Below, piece after piece: positions 1-6,158 of a stretch of DNA of 15,560 bases. A program made the translations under genes and the position numbers. This DNA is from an uncultured Catenibacterium sp. (GTDB lineage: Bacteria; Bacillota_I; Bacilli_A; Erysipelotrichales; Coprobacillaceae), in contig NZ_CAAFOM010000240.1 of assembly GCF_900764565.1 (NCBI RefSeq), forward strand, positions 1 through 15,560, read 5' to 3'. Each line of letters starts with the position of its first letter. Within the stretch, counting starts at the first letter, position 1. Below the pieces are notes generated by a model. That model was not told the origin of the DNA and made no database searches. It saw nothing but the letters and a program-made list of their open reading frames with translations.

Positions 1-20
1 GACGTGTGCTCTTCCGATCT
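1..20 (-). other. Illumina TruSeq adapter remnant at left contig end
   Basis: The first 20 bases are the reverse complement of the TruSeq adapter that begins AGATCGGAAGAGC. The same 20 bases occur in opposite orientation at 15518-15537. This is library-construction sequence, not genomic DNA. It interrupts pyrE, whose reading frame continues open through it. Confidence 0.98.
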
Positions 21-636
21 CATGTGGATCAACTTTCCATGCTTTTAACTTTTCTAATGCTTCTTCTTTAATATAGTTGTGTTCTACAGCAACAGGAAGA
101 AGTGCATCATAGTTAGATAAAGTCACGAAATGACAATCCTTATCCGCAAAGTTCTTAATAGAATCCTTTAAGCCATAAGTGAAGATAGCAACTAATCCTA
201 ATACTTCACATCCAGCTTCTCTTAATGCATCTACTACTTCTAATGAAGATCCACCAGTAGAAATAAGGTCTTCTACTACTACAACCTTCATACCTTCTCT
301 TACAGCACCTTCAATACGATTCTGACGTCCATGAGACTTGTTTGAACCACGTACATATCCCATTGGTTTATTTAAGATATCAGCTACTAATGCAGCATGA
401 GCGATACCTGCAGTTGAAGTACCCATTAATACTTCACAATCAGGATAGTTTTCCTGTACAAGTTCAGCTAAACCTTTTTCGATATCTCCTCTTACTTCTG
501 GATAAGATAAAGTTAATCTATTATCACAATAGATTGGTGATTTAATACCTGAAGCCCAAGTAAAAGGTTCTTCAGGGCTTAAGAATACAGCCTTGATACT
601 TAATAAATCTTTCGCAATTAATTCTTCTCTAGTCAT
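21..636 (-). CDS. pyrE: Orotate phosphoribosyltransferase, 3' end truncated by adapter
   Basis: PyrE converts orotate plus PRPP to orotidine 5'-phosphate, the fifth step of de novo UMP synthesis, in the cytoplasm. The frame read from the ATG at 636 gives 205 complete natural codons before the adapter. Visible family features are the N-terminal FTWASGIKSPIYCDNR (residues 25-40), the GTSTAGIAHA segment (72-81), the RGSNKSHGR loop (96-104) that supplies catalytic Lys/His/Arg, and the PRPP-binding stretch VVVVEDLISTGGSS (118-131). The usual family length is about 205-215 residues, so only the last few residues are missing. No stop is present, and the frame runs on into the adapter (EIGRAHV), which is artificial. 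The SD AAGGAG lies in the end of pyrF, 2 nt upstream of this gene, so the two are co-transcribed and probably translationally coupled. Confidence 0.95.
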
Positions 637-638
637 TA

Positions 639-1343
639 TTATTCTCCTTGAAATTGATTATATACTTCTTTATAAGCAGCAACTGGATCAGCTGCTTTAG
701 TAATTGTACGACCTACTACGATATAGCTAGAAGTCATATCCTTAGCCATTGCTGGTGTAGTCACACGCTTCTGGTCATCTTTTGCATCGCTGGCAAGTCT
801 GATACCTGGAGTAACTGTTAAGAAGTCTTCTCCTACTGCATCGTGAATACCTTTAGATTCTAATGGTGAACATACAACACCATCTAATCCTGCTTCTTTT
901 GCATTTTGAGCCCATCTAATTGCAACATCCTGAATTGGTTCATGAATACCTAATTCATCATCTAATACTTCCTGGCTTAAAGAAGTAAGACATGTTACTG
1001 CAATACATAAAGGACGATCCTTGCCCTTTTCTTCTTCTAGACCTTCAATCGCTGCCTGCATCATAGCCTTAGAGCCTGAAGCATGAACATTAACGATATC
1101 AACATCAAGACGTGCTAAGTTCTTCATAGCCATCTTTACTGTATGAGGAATATCATGCAGTTTTAAGTCTAAGAAGATTGAATGTCCTCTTTCTTTGATA
1201 GCCTGAATGATTGCAGGTCCTTCTCCATAGAAGAGTTCCATACCTACTTTCACAAAGAGCGGTTCATCAAATTTATCTAGGAATTCAAGAACATCTGCTT
1301 TGTTTTTGAAATCGAGTGCAATAATTACTCTGCTTTTAGTCAT
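639..1343 (-). CDS. pyrF: Orotidine 5'-phosphate decarboxylase
   Basis: PyrF decarboxylates OMP to UMP, the last step of de novo UMP synthesis. The 234-residue protein has the usual length of the short bacterial TIM-barrel form. The catalytic DxKxxD tetrad segment is seen as D59-L-K61-L-H-D64 followed by IPHTV. The phosphate-binding end of the barrel is seen as TPGIR (178-182) and VVGRTI (209-214). The ATG at 1343 has a GGAGG site about 8 nt upstream. pyrE follows after 2 nt. A divergent flippase gene lies upstream, so pyrF is the first gene of its transcript. The other pyr genes (pyrB, pyrC, carAB, pyrK, pyrD) are not next to it on the promoter side. Confidence 0.96.
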   Translation of the reverse strand: MTKSRVIIALDFKNKADVLEFLDKFDEPLFVKVGMELFYGEGPAIIQAIKERGHSIFLDLKLHDIPHTVKMAMKNLARLDVDIVNVHASGSKAMMQAAIEGLEEEKGKDRPLCIAVTCLTSLSQEVLDDELGIHEPIQDVAIRWAQNAKEAGLDGVVCSPLESKGIHDAVGEDFLTVTPGIRLASDAKDDQKRVTTPAMAKDMTSSYIVVGRTITKAADPVAAYKEVYNQFQGE

Positions 1344-1375
1344 AAACTACCCTCCAAATTTTTTATTCTCTATGA

Positions 1376-1384
1376 AGTATATCA
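1376..1384 (-). promoter_or_regulatory. Putative extended -10 promoter of pyrF-pyrE
   Basis: On the minus strand TGATATACT is an extended -10 (TGn plus TATACT, 5 of 6 to TATAAT). No good -35 box is visible at 16-18 bp. Predicted transcription start is near 1369, leaving a leader of about 25 nt. That is too short for a PyrR-type attenuator, and I see none. Confidence 0.5.
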
Positions 1385-1455
1385 TAAAACATATAAACCT
1401 GGGAGACTTTTAAAAATAATATTATAAAAACTTGTGAGATGTTTTGGCGAAAATA

Positions 1456-1484
1456 TTGTAATAGACATACAAAAATGATATAAA
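1456..1484 (+). promoter_or_regulatory. Putative promoter of the flippase gene
   Basis: A -35 box TTGTAA (1456-1461), a 17-bp spacer and a -10 box TATAAA (1479-1484) lie upstream of the SD at 1506-1511. Transcription would start near 1491. This is read by eye against the sigma-A consensus. Confidence 0.55.
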
Positions 1485-1519
1485 TTAAAAATGAAAGATT
1501 TTTATAAGGAGTGAATATT

Positions 1520-3139
1520 TTGAACAAATCTAAATCAATTGTTAAGCAGGCTTCTATTCTTGCACTTGCTGGTATACTAGTACGTATTATCGGTGTTCTT
1601 TATAGAAGTCCATTAACCGCTTTAATTGGTGATGAAGGGAACGGTTACTACTCTACTGCATATAATATTTATGCAATGGTACTACTTATTTCTTCTTACA
1701 GTATTCCAACCGCAATCTCTAAATTAATTAGTGAGAAGCTTGCTCTTCATCAATATAATAATGCACGTAAGATTTTTAAATGTGCACTGATCTATATTAC
1801 TGTCGTTGGTGGTTCTGCTGCAATACTTACATTTATCTTAGCACCTTGGATTGTCACAGAAAATGCGGTATTCGCATTAAGAATTCTTTGTCCTACAATC
1901 TTCTTATCCGGTTTAGTCGGGGTATTAAGAGGTTATTTCCAGGCTTATTCAACAACTGTTTATACATCTGTTTCACAGATTATTGAACAGCTATTAAATG
2001 CCTTTGTATCTGTTGGTGCTGCTTATTTATTTATTCAGCCATATGCAAATAATCATACTTTACTTGCAAGCCGTGGTGCTGGTGGAAGTGCCTTAGGTAC
2101 AGGATTTGGTGTCCTAGTTGCACTTATTTATATGGTATGTGTTTATTTAAGAAAAGGCAGACATATGATTGATGAGACTGACGCGGATCCTCGCGTACAA
2201 TCAGGACAGGCTATCTTCCGTTCTATCCTTAATATTGTAACACCAATCATTATTTCTACTTGTATCTATAACCTTGTTTCTACAATCGATATGTTTATCT
2301 TCTATGGCATCATGCAAAGACGTGGTGTAGAACTTATTGAGGTAGTTAAACTGTATGGTGTTTATGCAGGTAAGTATGTTGTCTTAATGAATGTTCCTGT
2401 TGCGCTTGCAAGTGCAATGAGTACAGCCACTATTCCTGCAATTTCAAGTTCTTATGCATTAAAAGATTTCAAGGAAGTACGTGCCAATATCAAGAATAGT
2501 ACTTTTATTACTATGCTTATTTTAATTCCTGCAGCTGTAGGTATGGGTGTACTCGCTTATCCTGTTATGGGACTGATCTTCCCACAGCCTAAGACACTAA
2601 AAATTGCTTCTACTGCTCTTACTCTTGGTGCACCTGCGATTGTGCTTTATGGTTTATCTACTTTATCCAATGGAATCTTACAGGCAATTGGTGCAGTAAA
2701 AGTACCTTTAAGAAATGCAGCGAAGGCATTAGTTGTCCATGTAGTGATTCTTATACTCATGCTTGTATTAGTCCCATCACAGTTCCTTAATGTAGGTATT
2801 TATTTACTTGTTATTGGGACTACGCTTTATGCATTACAGATGTGTGTCACTAACCAGTTCGCATTAAATCGACTTGTAGGTTATCATATCAATTTTAAAA
2901 CAGCTGTCTTATTACCATTAGTTGCTTCATTATTTATGGGTGTATGTGCTTATGGTTCTTATACTCTACTTTTCAAGGTATTCCATCGTGTCTTCATCCC
3001 ACTTATTCTTGCAATTATGGTTGGTGTGATTGTTTATTTCTTCAGTATTCTATTTATCTTCAAAGATCATTTAGAAATGTTGAATGGAATCCCTTATGTA
3101 GATAAGATTATTCGTAAACTATTCAAAAACAAAGCCTAA
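1520..3139 (+). CDS. SpoVB/YtgP (MurJ-type) lipid-linked oligosaccharide flippase
   Basis: This is a polytopic membrane protein of the MOP superfamily. Members move undecaprenyl-linked precursors across the cytoplasmic membrane; B. subtilis YtgP is a lipid II flippase (MurJ), and paralogues such as SpoVB act in sporulation. The N-terminus has the family pattern KQASILALAGILVRIIGVLYR, with hydrophobic segments spread over the whole length and the usual size of about 540 residues. A GTG at 1511 is in frame, but it overlaps the SD AAGGAG (1506-1511). The TTG at 1520, 8 nt after the SD, is therefore the better start, giving 539 residues beginning MNKSKSIVKQ. The gene stands alone on the plus strand with its own promoter and terminator. 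Which flippase paralogue it is cannot be decided from one gene, so no symbol is given. Confidence 0.88.
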   Translation: MNKSKSIVKQASILALAGILVRIIGVLYRSPLTALIGDEGNGYYSTAYNIYAMVLLISSYSIPTAISKLISEKLALHQYNNARKIFKCALIYITVVGGSAAILTFILAPWIVTENAVFALRILCPTIFLSGLVGVLRGYFQAYSTTVYTSVSQIIEQLLNAFVSVGAAYLFIQPYANNHTLLASRGAGGSALGTGFGVLVALIYMVCVYLRKGRHMIDETDADPRVQSGQAIFRSILNIVTPIIISTCIYNLVSTIDMFIFYGIMQRRGVELIEVVKLYGVYAGKYVVLMNVPVALASAMSTATIPAISSSYALKDFKEVRANIKNSTFITMLILIPAAVGMGVLAYPVMGLIFPQPKTLKIASTALTLGAPAIVLYGLSTLSNGILQAIGAVKVPLRNAAKALVVHVVILILMLVLVPSQFLNVGIYLLVIGTTLYALQMCVTNQFALNRLVGYHINFKTAVLLPLVASLFMGVCAYGSYTLLFKVFHRVFIPLILAIMVGVIVYFFSILFIFKDHLEMLNGIPYVDKIIRKLFKNKA

Positions 3140-3140
3140 A

Positions 3141-3167
3141 AAAATCCAGACATTTAGTCTGGATTTT
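3141..3167. terminator. Bidirectional intrinsic terminator between flippase gene and acpP
   Basis: A perfect 11-bp inverted repeat, AAAATCCAGAC (3141-3151) and GTCTGGATTTT (3157-3167), surrounds a 5-nt loop ATTTA. The minus-strand transcript ends in a run of seven U, and the plus-strand transcript in UUUUCUU. It starts 1 nt after the flippase stop and ends 1 nt before the acpP stop, so it serves both convergent genes. Confidence 0.93.
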
Positions 3168-3168
3168 C

Positions 3169-3393
3169 TTATGCCTTCTTTTTATCGATTAAATCACATA
3201 CATCCTTCATTGTATGAATAGACATTAATTCTTCATCAGAGAATTCAATTCCTAATTCTTCCTCTAAATCCATAATTAAGTCTACAACATCCAAAGAATC
3301 AATACCAAGATCTCTTAAGTTAGAATCTAATGTAAGTTCCTTGCCTTTTAATTTGCTGCTTAAAGCTTCTTTGATTTTATCAAAATAGTTCAT
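3169..3393 (-). CDS. acpP: Acyl carrier protein
   Basis: ACP carries growing acyl chains on a 4'-phosphopantetheine arm during fatty acid and phospholipid synthesis. The 74-residue acidic protein has the canonical attachment motif GIDSLDVVDL, with Ser33 as the modified residue, and the helix III region EELGIEFSDEE. An in-frame GTG at 3402 is also open, but it overlaps the SD (AGGTGA), which is placed 5 nt before the ATG at 3393. The predicted transcription start near 3408 also favours the ATG. No fatty acid synthesis genes adjoin it. Alternatively it could be a specialised ACP, for example one for a D-alanylation or polyketide-like system, but nothing next to it suggests that. Confidence 0.93.
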   Translation of the reverse strand: MNYFDKIKEALSSKLKGKELTLDSNLRDLGIDSLDVVDLIMDLEEELGIEFSDEELMSIHTMKDVCDLIDKKKA

Positions 3394-3414
3394 GTTGTTC
3401 ACCTCACAACATCA

Positions 3415-3444
3415 ATTATAATACAACACTCCCCAAAATTACAA
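3415..3444 (-). promoter_or_regulatory. Putative acpP promoter
   Basis: On the minus strand, TTGTAA (3439-3444), an 18-bp spacer and a perfect TATAAT (3415-3420). The -35 box overlaps the stop codon of the upstream gene. Predicted start near 3408 gives a leader of about 15 nt that holds little more than the SD. Confidence 0.62.
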
Positions 3445-3816
3445 TATACTTGTCACATAATCAAAAAATGCATTAATAGCTGCTTCCTGACGTCTGTAGT
3501 AAGTAGCACGAGTATAACGTGTCTTCCACCAGTGCTTATGTTCATAGAAATAATCTTCTAGAATAATATGATAATATTCATCACCGATAATAGATTGTGA
3601 CTTTTCTATAAAGATAATACGTTTGGTGAGTTCCTGTTTTAAGTGAATTCTATGAAGTAAATAATCTTCTTTAGAGGAAGAAGATGTTTGATAATAGTCC
3701 TCATAGTTAATGGAAGGATAATAGTTTGCCTGGTTTAATGAGTTGAGTATATTCTTGTCCTTCTCATATTGTTTAAGTAATAATCTGATAATTCTTATTT
3801 TTTCTTTCTTCGTCAT
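3439..3816 (-). CDS. Small protein of unknown function, possible C-terminal HTH
   Basis: I do not recognise this 125-residue basic, Tyr-rich protein. It starts MTKKEKIRIIRLLLKQYEKD, looks mainly alpha-helical, and has a low-complexity SSSSKED linker in the middle. The last ~25 residues (RYTRATYYRRQEAAINAFFD) resemble the turn and recognition helix of sigma-70 region 4/ArpU-like regulators, but this is a resemblance by eye only. The ATG at 3816 is chosen because AGGAGGTG lies 7 nt before it. An in-frame ATG at 3867, overlapping the phosphatase stop, would add 17 residues (MRKNATYRVYTYRRCFF) but would translate straight through a strong hairpin and has no SD. The gene sits between the phosphatase and acpP. 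It may be autoregulated through the dyad in its leader (inference). Confidence 0.7.
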   Translation of the reverse strand: MTKKEKIRIIRLLLKQYEKDKNILNSLNQANYYPSINYEDYYQTSSSSKEDYLLHRIHLKQELTKRIIFIEKSQSIIGDEYYHIILEDYFYEHKHWWKTRYTRATYYRRQEAAINAFFDYVTSIL

Positions 3817-3863
3817 AAAAAAACACCTCCTATAGGTATATACCCTATAAGTGGCGTTTTTTC
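3817..3863 (-). promoter_or_regulatory. Terminator-like hairpin containing the SD of the downstream gene
   Basis: In the minus-strand RNA, the arm AACGCCACUUAUAGG (3858-3844) pairs with CCUAUAGGAGGUGUU (3836-3822) across a 7-nt loop, with A-U pairs extending the base. There is one A-A mismatch and two G-U pairs. The plus-strand RNA would have three mismatches, so the fold fits the minus strand better. The 3' arm runs into seven U and then directly into the AUG at 3816. The SD AGGAGGUG (3831-3824) is inside the 3' arm. It acts as an intrinsic terminator for the pdxY operon, or as a leader that hides the SD, or both. Confidence 0.75.
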
Positions 3864-3866
3864 TCA

Positions 3867-4601
3867 TTAAATAATAAAAGATTGTTTAATATCTTCAATA
3901 TCTTCTTCAGACATACCGATATGATATAAGTAAGCTTTCGCACTACCGTAGTGTTCTCTTAGATAATCTAGGAAAATCATCATATAACGTGGTGAAGATG
4001 TCAAATAACTTTCTGTTTCTTCATCCATCATTTCTTTAAGTGCTTCAATAATTTTCTGGTTATTGGCATAAGATTCACTATAATCCTTAACGATATCATG
4101 ATCATGACATCCAGCAAGTTCTAATAGTAATGCAGCAATAATACCTGTACGGTCTTTTCCTGCACTACAATGGAATAAAACACCTTCATAAAGATGATCC
4201 TTAAATACATCAAAGACAGCCTTGATCTGTTTCTGATGGGCTTCTAGGACATAAATATAAACACCACCAAGGTCTTTATATTCCTTAACTTCACTAGGAA
4301 CTACCTTTACAACTGCATCATCCATTAAATTGATTTCAACGTTTTCTACATCGCGATAATCTTTAAATGGTGATGGCTGGGCCTGTTTTTCAAAATCAGA
4401 ACGTAAATCAATAGTAACACGTACACCATAATCATAAAGCTTTTCAAGATCCTCATCAGTAGCATTGGCTGGTGATGAAGCACGAATATAATGATGGCTT
4501 TTTGTATAATAGCCTTCCTGTGTTTCATATCCACCTAGATCTCTTGTATTTGTCATCTTATCTAAAGCGATTAAACGCTCTTCACTTGTCATATATTGCA
4601 T
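3867..4601 (-). CDS. Tyrosine/dual-specificity protein phosphatase (Y_phosphatase3 type)
   Basis: The 244-residue cytoplasmic protein has the CX5R phosphatase signature HCSAGKDRTG, with nucleophile Cys145 and Arg151, and the family N-terminal motif NTRDLGGYET (18-27). A possible general-acid region is NLMDDAVV (91-98). Family members dephosphorylate phosphotyrosine or phosphoinositides; the substrate cannot be read from the sequence. The ATG at 4601 follows a GAGGAG site that overlaps the end of the upstream radical SAM gene, with only 3 nt between the genes, so it belongs to the pdxY operon. An ATG three codons in (4592) is less well spaced. No signal peptide is seen. Confidence 0.88.
   Translation of the reverse strand: MQYMTSEERLIALDKMTNTRDLGGYETQEGYYTKSHHYIRASSPANATDEDLEKLYDYGVRVTIDLRSDFEKQAQPSPFKDYRDVENVEINLMDDAVVKVVPSEVKEYKDLGGVYIYVLEAHQKQIKAVFDVFKDHLYEGVLFHCSAGKDRTGIIAALLLELAGCHDHDIVKDYSESYANNQKIIEALKEMMDEETESYLTSSPRYMMIFLDYLREHYGSAKAYLYHIGMSEEDIEDIKQSFII
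3871..3898 (-). promoter_or_regulatory. Possible promoter inside the 3' end of the phosphatase gene
   Basis: On the minus strand, TTGAAG (3893-3898), a 16-bp spacer and TATTAT (3871-3876). If used, the transcript would start near 3864, exactly at the base of the hairpin at 3817-3863. It lies within coding sequence, so the match could be chance. Confidence 0.35.
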
Positions 4602-4604
4602 AAT

Positions 4605-5249
4605 TTACTCCTCAAAAGGTCTTACTCTTAATGTAACACCTATTTCATCTGTGATTTTCTGACATGCTTTAATCTTTTCTTCTCCAATAATATCAACAAC
4701 AGTTAATACAACATTTGGAACATAAGCCTTACATTTCTTTGCGAAATCAAGCATATCATCAAAAGAAGAGATACCAAACTTAGAACGTGTGAGTTCTAAG
4801 AATTCTTCTTTTGTAGGGGCATTTAATGAGATAGAAACTGTATCAAAACGTCCTTTGTATTCAGGAGTAACATCTCTACCATAAATATCATTGGCTAAAC
4901 CATTGGTATTAATACGAATCTTCATATCTTTCTTAGTATTACGGATATAGTCAATGACTTCTTTAATATCATCCCATTTTTCCATTGGTTCACCAAATCC
5001 ACAGAAGACGATTTCTTTAAAGTCATTCAAATCATACTTCTTGAATTCTTCAATAATCATTTCTTTTGAAGGTTCTTCTCTTAACCATAAAGAATTGTTT
5101 TCCATCATTTCTTTAGTCTGTCTTAAACAGAATGTACATGCACATGGACAACGGTTTGTTGTATTCACATAGCATGTCACTCCTTTAGTAGAGTCTAAAT
5201 GTGAAAGATCAATATAAGTATTTTTATAAAGTGTATATAAAATAGTCAT
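4605..5249 (-). CDS. Radical SAM protein, TatD-family-associated type
   Basis: The protein has a CX3CX2C cluster-binding motif C34-PCA-C38-TF-C41 (within NRCPCACTFCLR), a GGE-like SAM-binding segment CGFGEP (83-88), the strand IRINTNG (111-117) and VSISLNAP (138-145). The LWLREEPS segment (54-61) and the short 214-residue length match the family I know as TatD-associated radical SAM proteins, whose reaction is unknown. No C-terminal SPASM or extra Cys cluster is present. The ATG at 5249 follows TAGGAGAC and is 1 nt from the pdxY stop. The phosphatase follows after 3 nt, so all three genes form one operon. No tatD gene is in this window. Confidence 0.85.
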   Translation of the reverse strand: MTILYTLYKNTYIDLSHLDSTKGVTCYVNTTNRCPCACTFCLRQTKEMMENNSLWLREEPSKEMIIEEFKKYDLNDFKEIVFCGFGEPMEKWDDIKEVIDYIRNTKKDMKIRINTNGLANDIYGRDVTPEYKGRFDTVSISLNAPTKEEFLELTRSKFGISSFDDMLDFAKKCKAYVPNVVLTVVDIIGEEKIKACQKITDEIGVTLRVRPFEE

Positions 5250-5250
5250 C

Positions 5251-6078
5251 TTAAAAGTCTCCTAATTCACTTAAATATTGTTCAAAGCATAAGCCATAAT
5301 AAGTTGGTGTTCCTATTTCTTCACTATAAGCGATACATTGAGAAGAGAATTCAGTCGCCTTTTTAACACAATCATAGAAAGAATGATTATTTAAATAGCC
5401 TCCTGCAATAACGCTTGATACCACATCTCCAGTTCCACTACGGTCTGGTCCAATGCGGTCTACAAGAATACTGGATAAATTGCCATGATCATAAATAAAA
5501 TTCATAATATGTGCATCGTCTACTGGTATTCCTGTCACAACAATCATCTGTGGACCTTTTAAAGAGAGTTCATGACACATCTGTCCTAATTCTTCTTCTG
5601 TTGGAATTACTTCTGGATAATCACGATCAAGTAGTGTGACTAGTTCTGTTAGGTTAGGTGTCAATATATTTGCATAGTGAACAAGATCCTTCATACTTTC
5701 AGCCATTTCCTTACTATAAGTGGCATAAAGATGTCCATGATCTCCCATCACAGGATCTACTAATACAAATGTTTCTTTGCGTTTAAAAGATTTAATGAAA
5801 TCAATAACGATTTCTACTTGTTCCTTTGAACCTAGAAAGCCAGTCGCAATGCCATCAAATTCTAGTTTCAAATCCTTATATGTCTGAATATAATCAGGCA
5901 TATGTTTTGTATAGTCATCAAAATGATAAACGGGAAATTGCGTATGGGTTGATAATATAGCGGTAGGTACCGGTACAGCCTGTATACGCATAGTAGATAT
6001 AATTGGTGCCATAACTGCGATAGAACATCTTCCAAAGCCTGTTATGTCATTGATTAAAGCCATTCTTTTCTGTCTCAT
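5251..6078 (-). CDS. pdxY: Pyridoxamine/pyridoxal kinase
   Basis: This ribokinase-superfamily enzyme phosphorylates B6 vitamers at the 5' position to salvage PLP. The 275-residue protein has the Clostridium/Bacilli-type N-terminus INDITGFGRCSIAV (9-22), the substrate-loop STHTQF (43-48), the DPVMGDHG segment (108-115), NLTE (142-145), and the anion-hole/catalytic motif DRSGTGD (212-218), with Asp218 as the likely base. The ATG at 6078 has GAGG 7 nt upstream. It is the first gene of a tight operon with the radical SAM protein and the phosphatase. Distinction between pdxY and pdxK activity cannot be made by eye. Confidence 0.9.
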   Translation of the reverse strand: MRQKRMALINDITGFGRCSIAVMAPIISTMRIQAVPVPTAILSTHTQFPVYHFDDYTKHMPDYIQTYKDLKLEFDGIATGFLGSKEQVEIVIDFIKSFKRKETFVLVDPVMGDHGHLYATYSKEMAESMKDLVHYANILTPNLTELVTLLDRDYPEVIPTEEELGQMCHELSLKGPQMIVVTGIPVDDAHIMNFIYDHGNLSSILVDRIGPDRSGTGDVVSSVIAGGYLNNHSFYDCVKKATEFSSQCIAYSEEIGTPTYYGLCFEQYLSELGDF

Positions 6079-6097
6079 AGTCTTACCTCGTACAAGT

Positions 6098-6125
6098 ATT
6101 TTATCATATCGACACTTTTTTTCAA
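6098..6125 (-). promoter_or_regulatory. Putative promoter of the pdxY operon
   Basis: On the minus strand, TTGAAA (6120-6125), a 16-bp spacer and TAAAAT (6098-6103), with start expected near 6091. The -35 box lies only 9 bp from the -10 box of the divergent pentapeptide-repeat gene, so the two polymerase footprints overlap. Confidence 0.6.
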
Positions 6126-6134
6126 CAAAGAAGA

Positions 6135-6140
6135 TATAAT
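6135..6140 (+). promoter_or_regulatory. -10 box of the pentapeptide-repeat gene
   Basis: A perfect TATAAT. No good -35 is seen at 16-18 bp; the nearest match, TCGACA at 6109-6114, would need a 20-bp spacer. Transcription would start near 6147, at the first base of the SD, leaving a leader of only about 12 nt. Confidence 0.5.
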
Positions 6141-6158
6141 AGAGATGAGGTGAAGAGA

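Noticed and set aside
342..545. 67-codon plus-strand frame inside pyrE
   Set aside because: It is antisense to conserved PyrE motifs, has no family likeness, and lies in low-complexity Leu/Tyr reading.
1344..1519. PyrR attenuator or riboswitch in the pyrF/flippase divergent region
   Set aside because: No stable terminator hairpin with a U run; only promoter-like boxes and AT-rich sequence.
1780..1986. 68-codon overlapping frame within the flippase gene
   Set aside because: Same-strand shadow frame rich in Cys/Tyr; the flippase frame carries the conserved pattern.
3817..3867. 17-residue N-terminal extension of the small gene from the ATG overlapping the phosphatase stop
   Set aside because: The strong SD lies before the ATG at 3816, and the extension is simply the translated hairpin.
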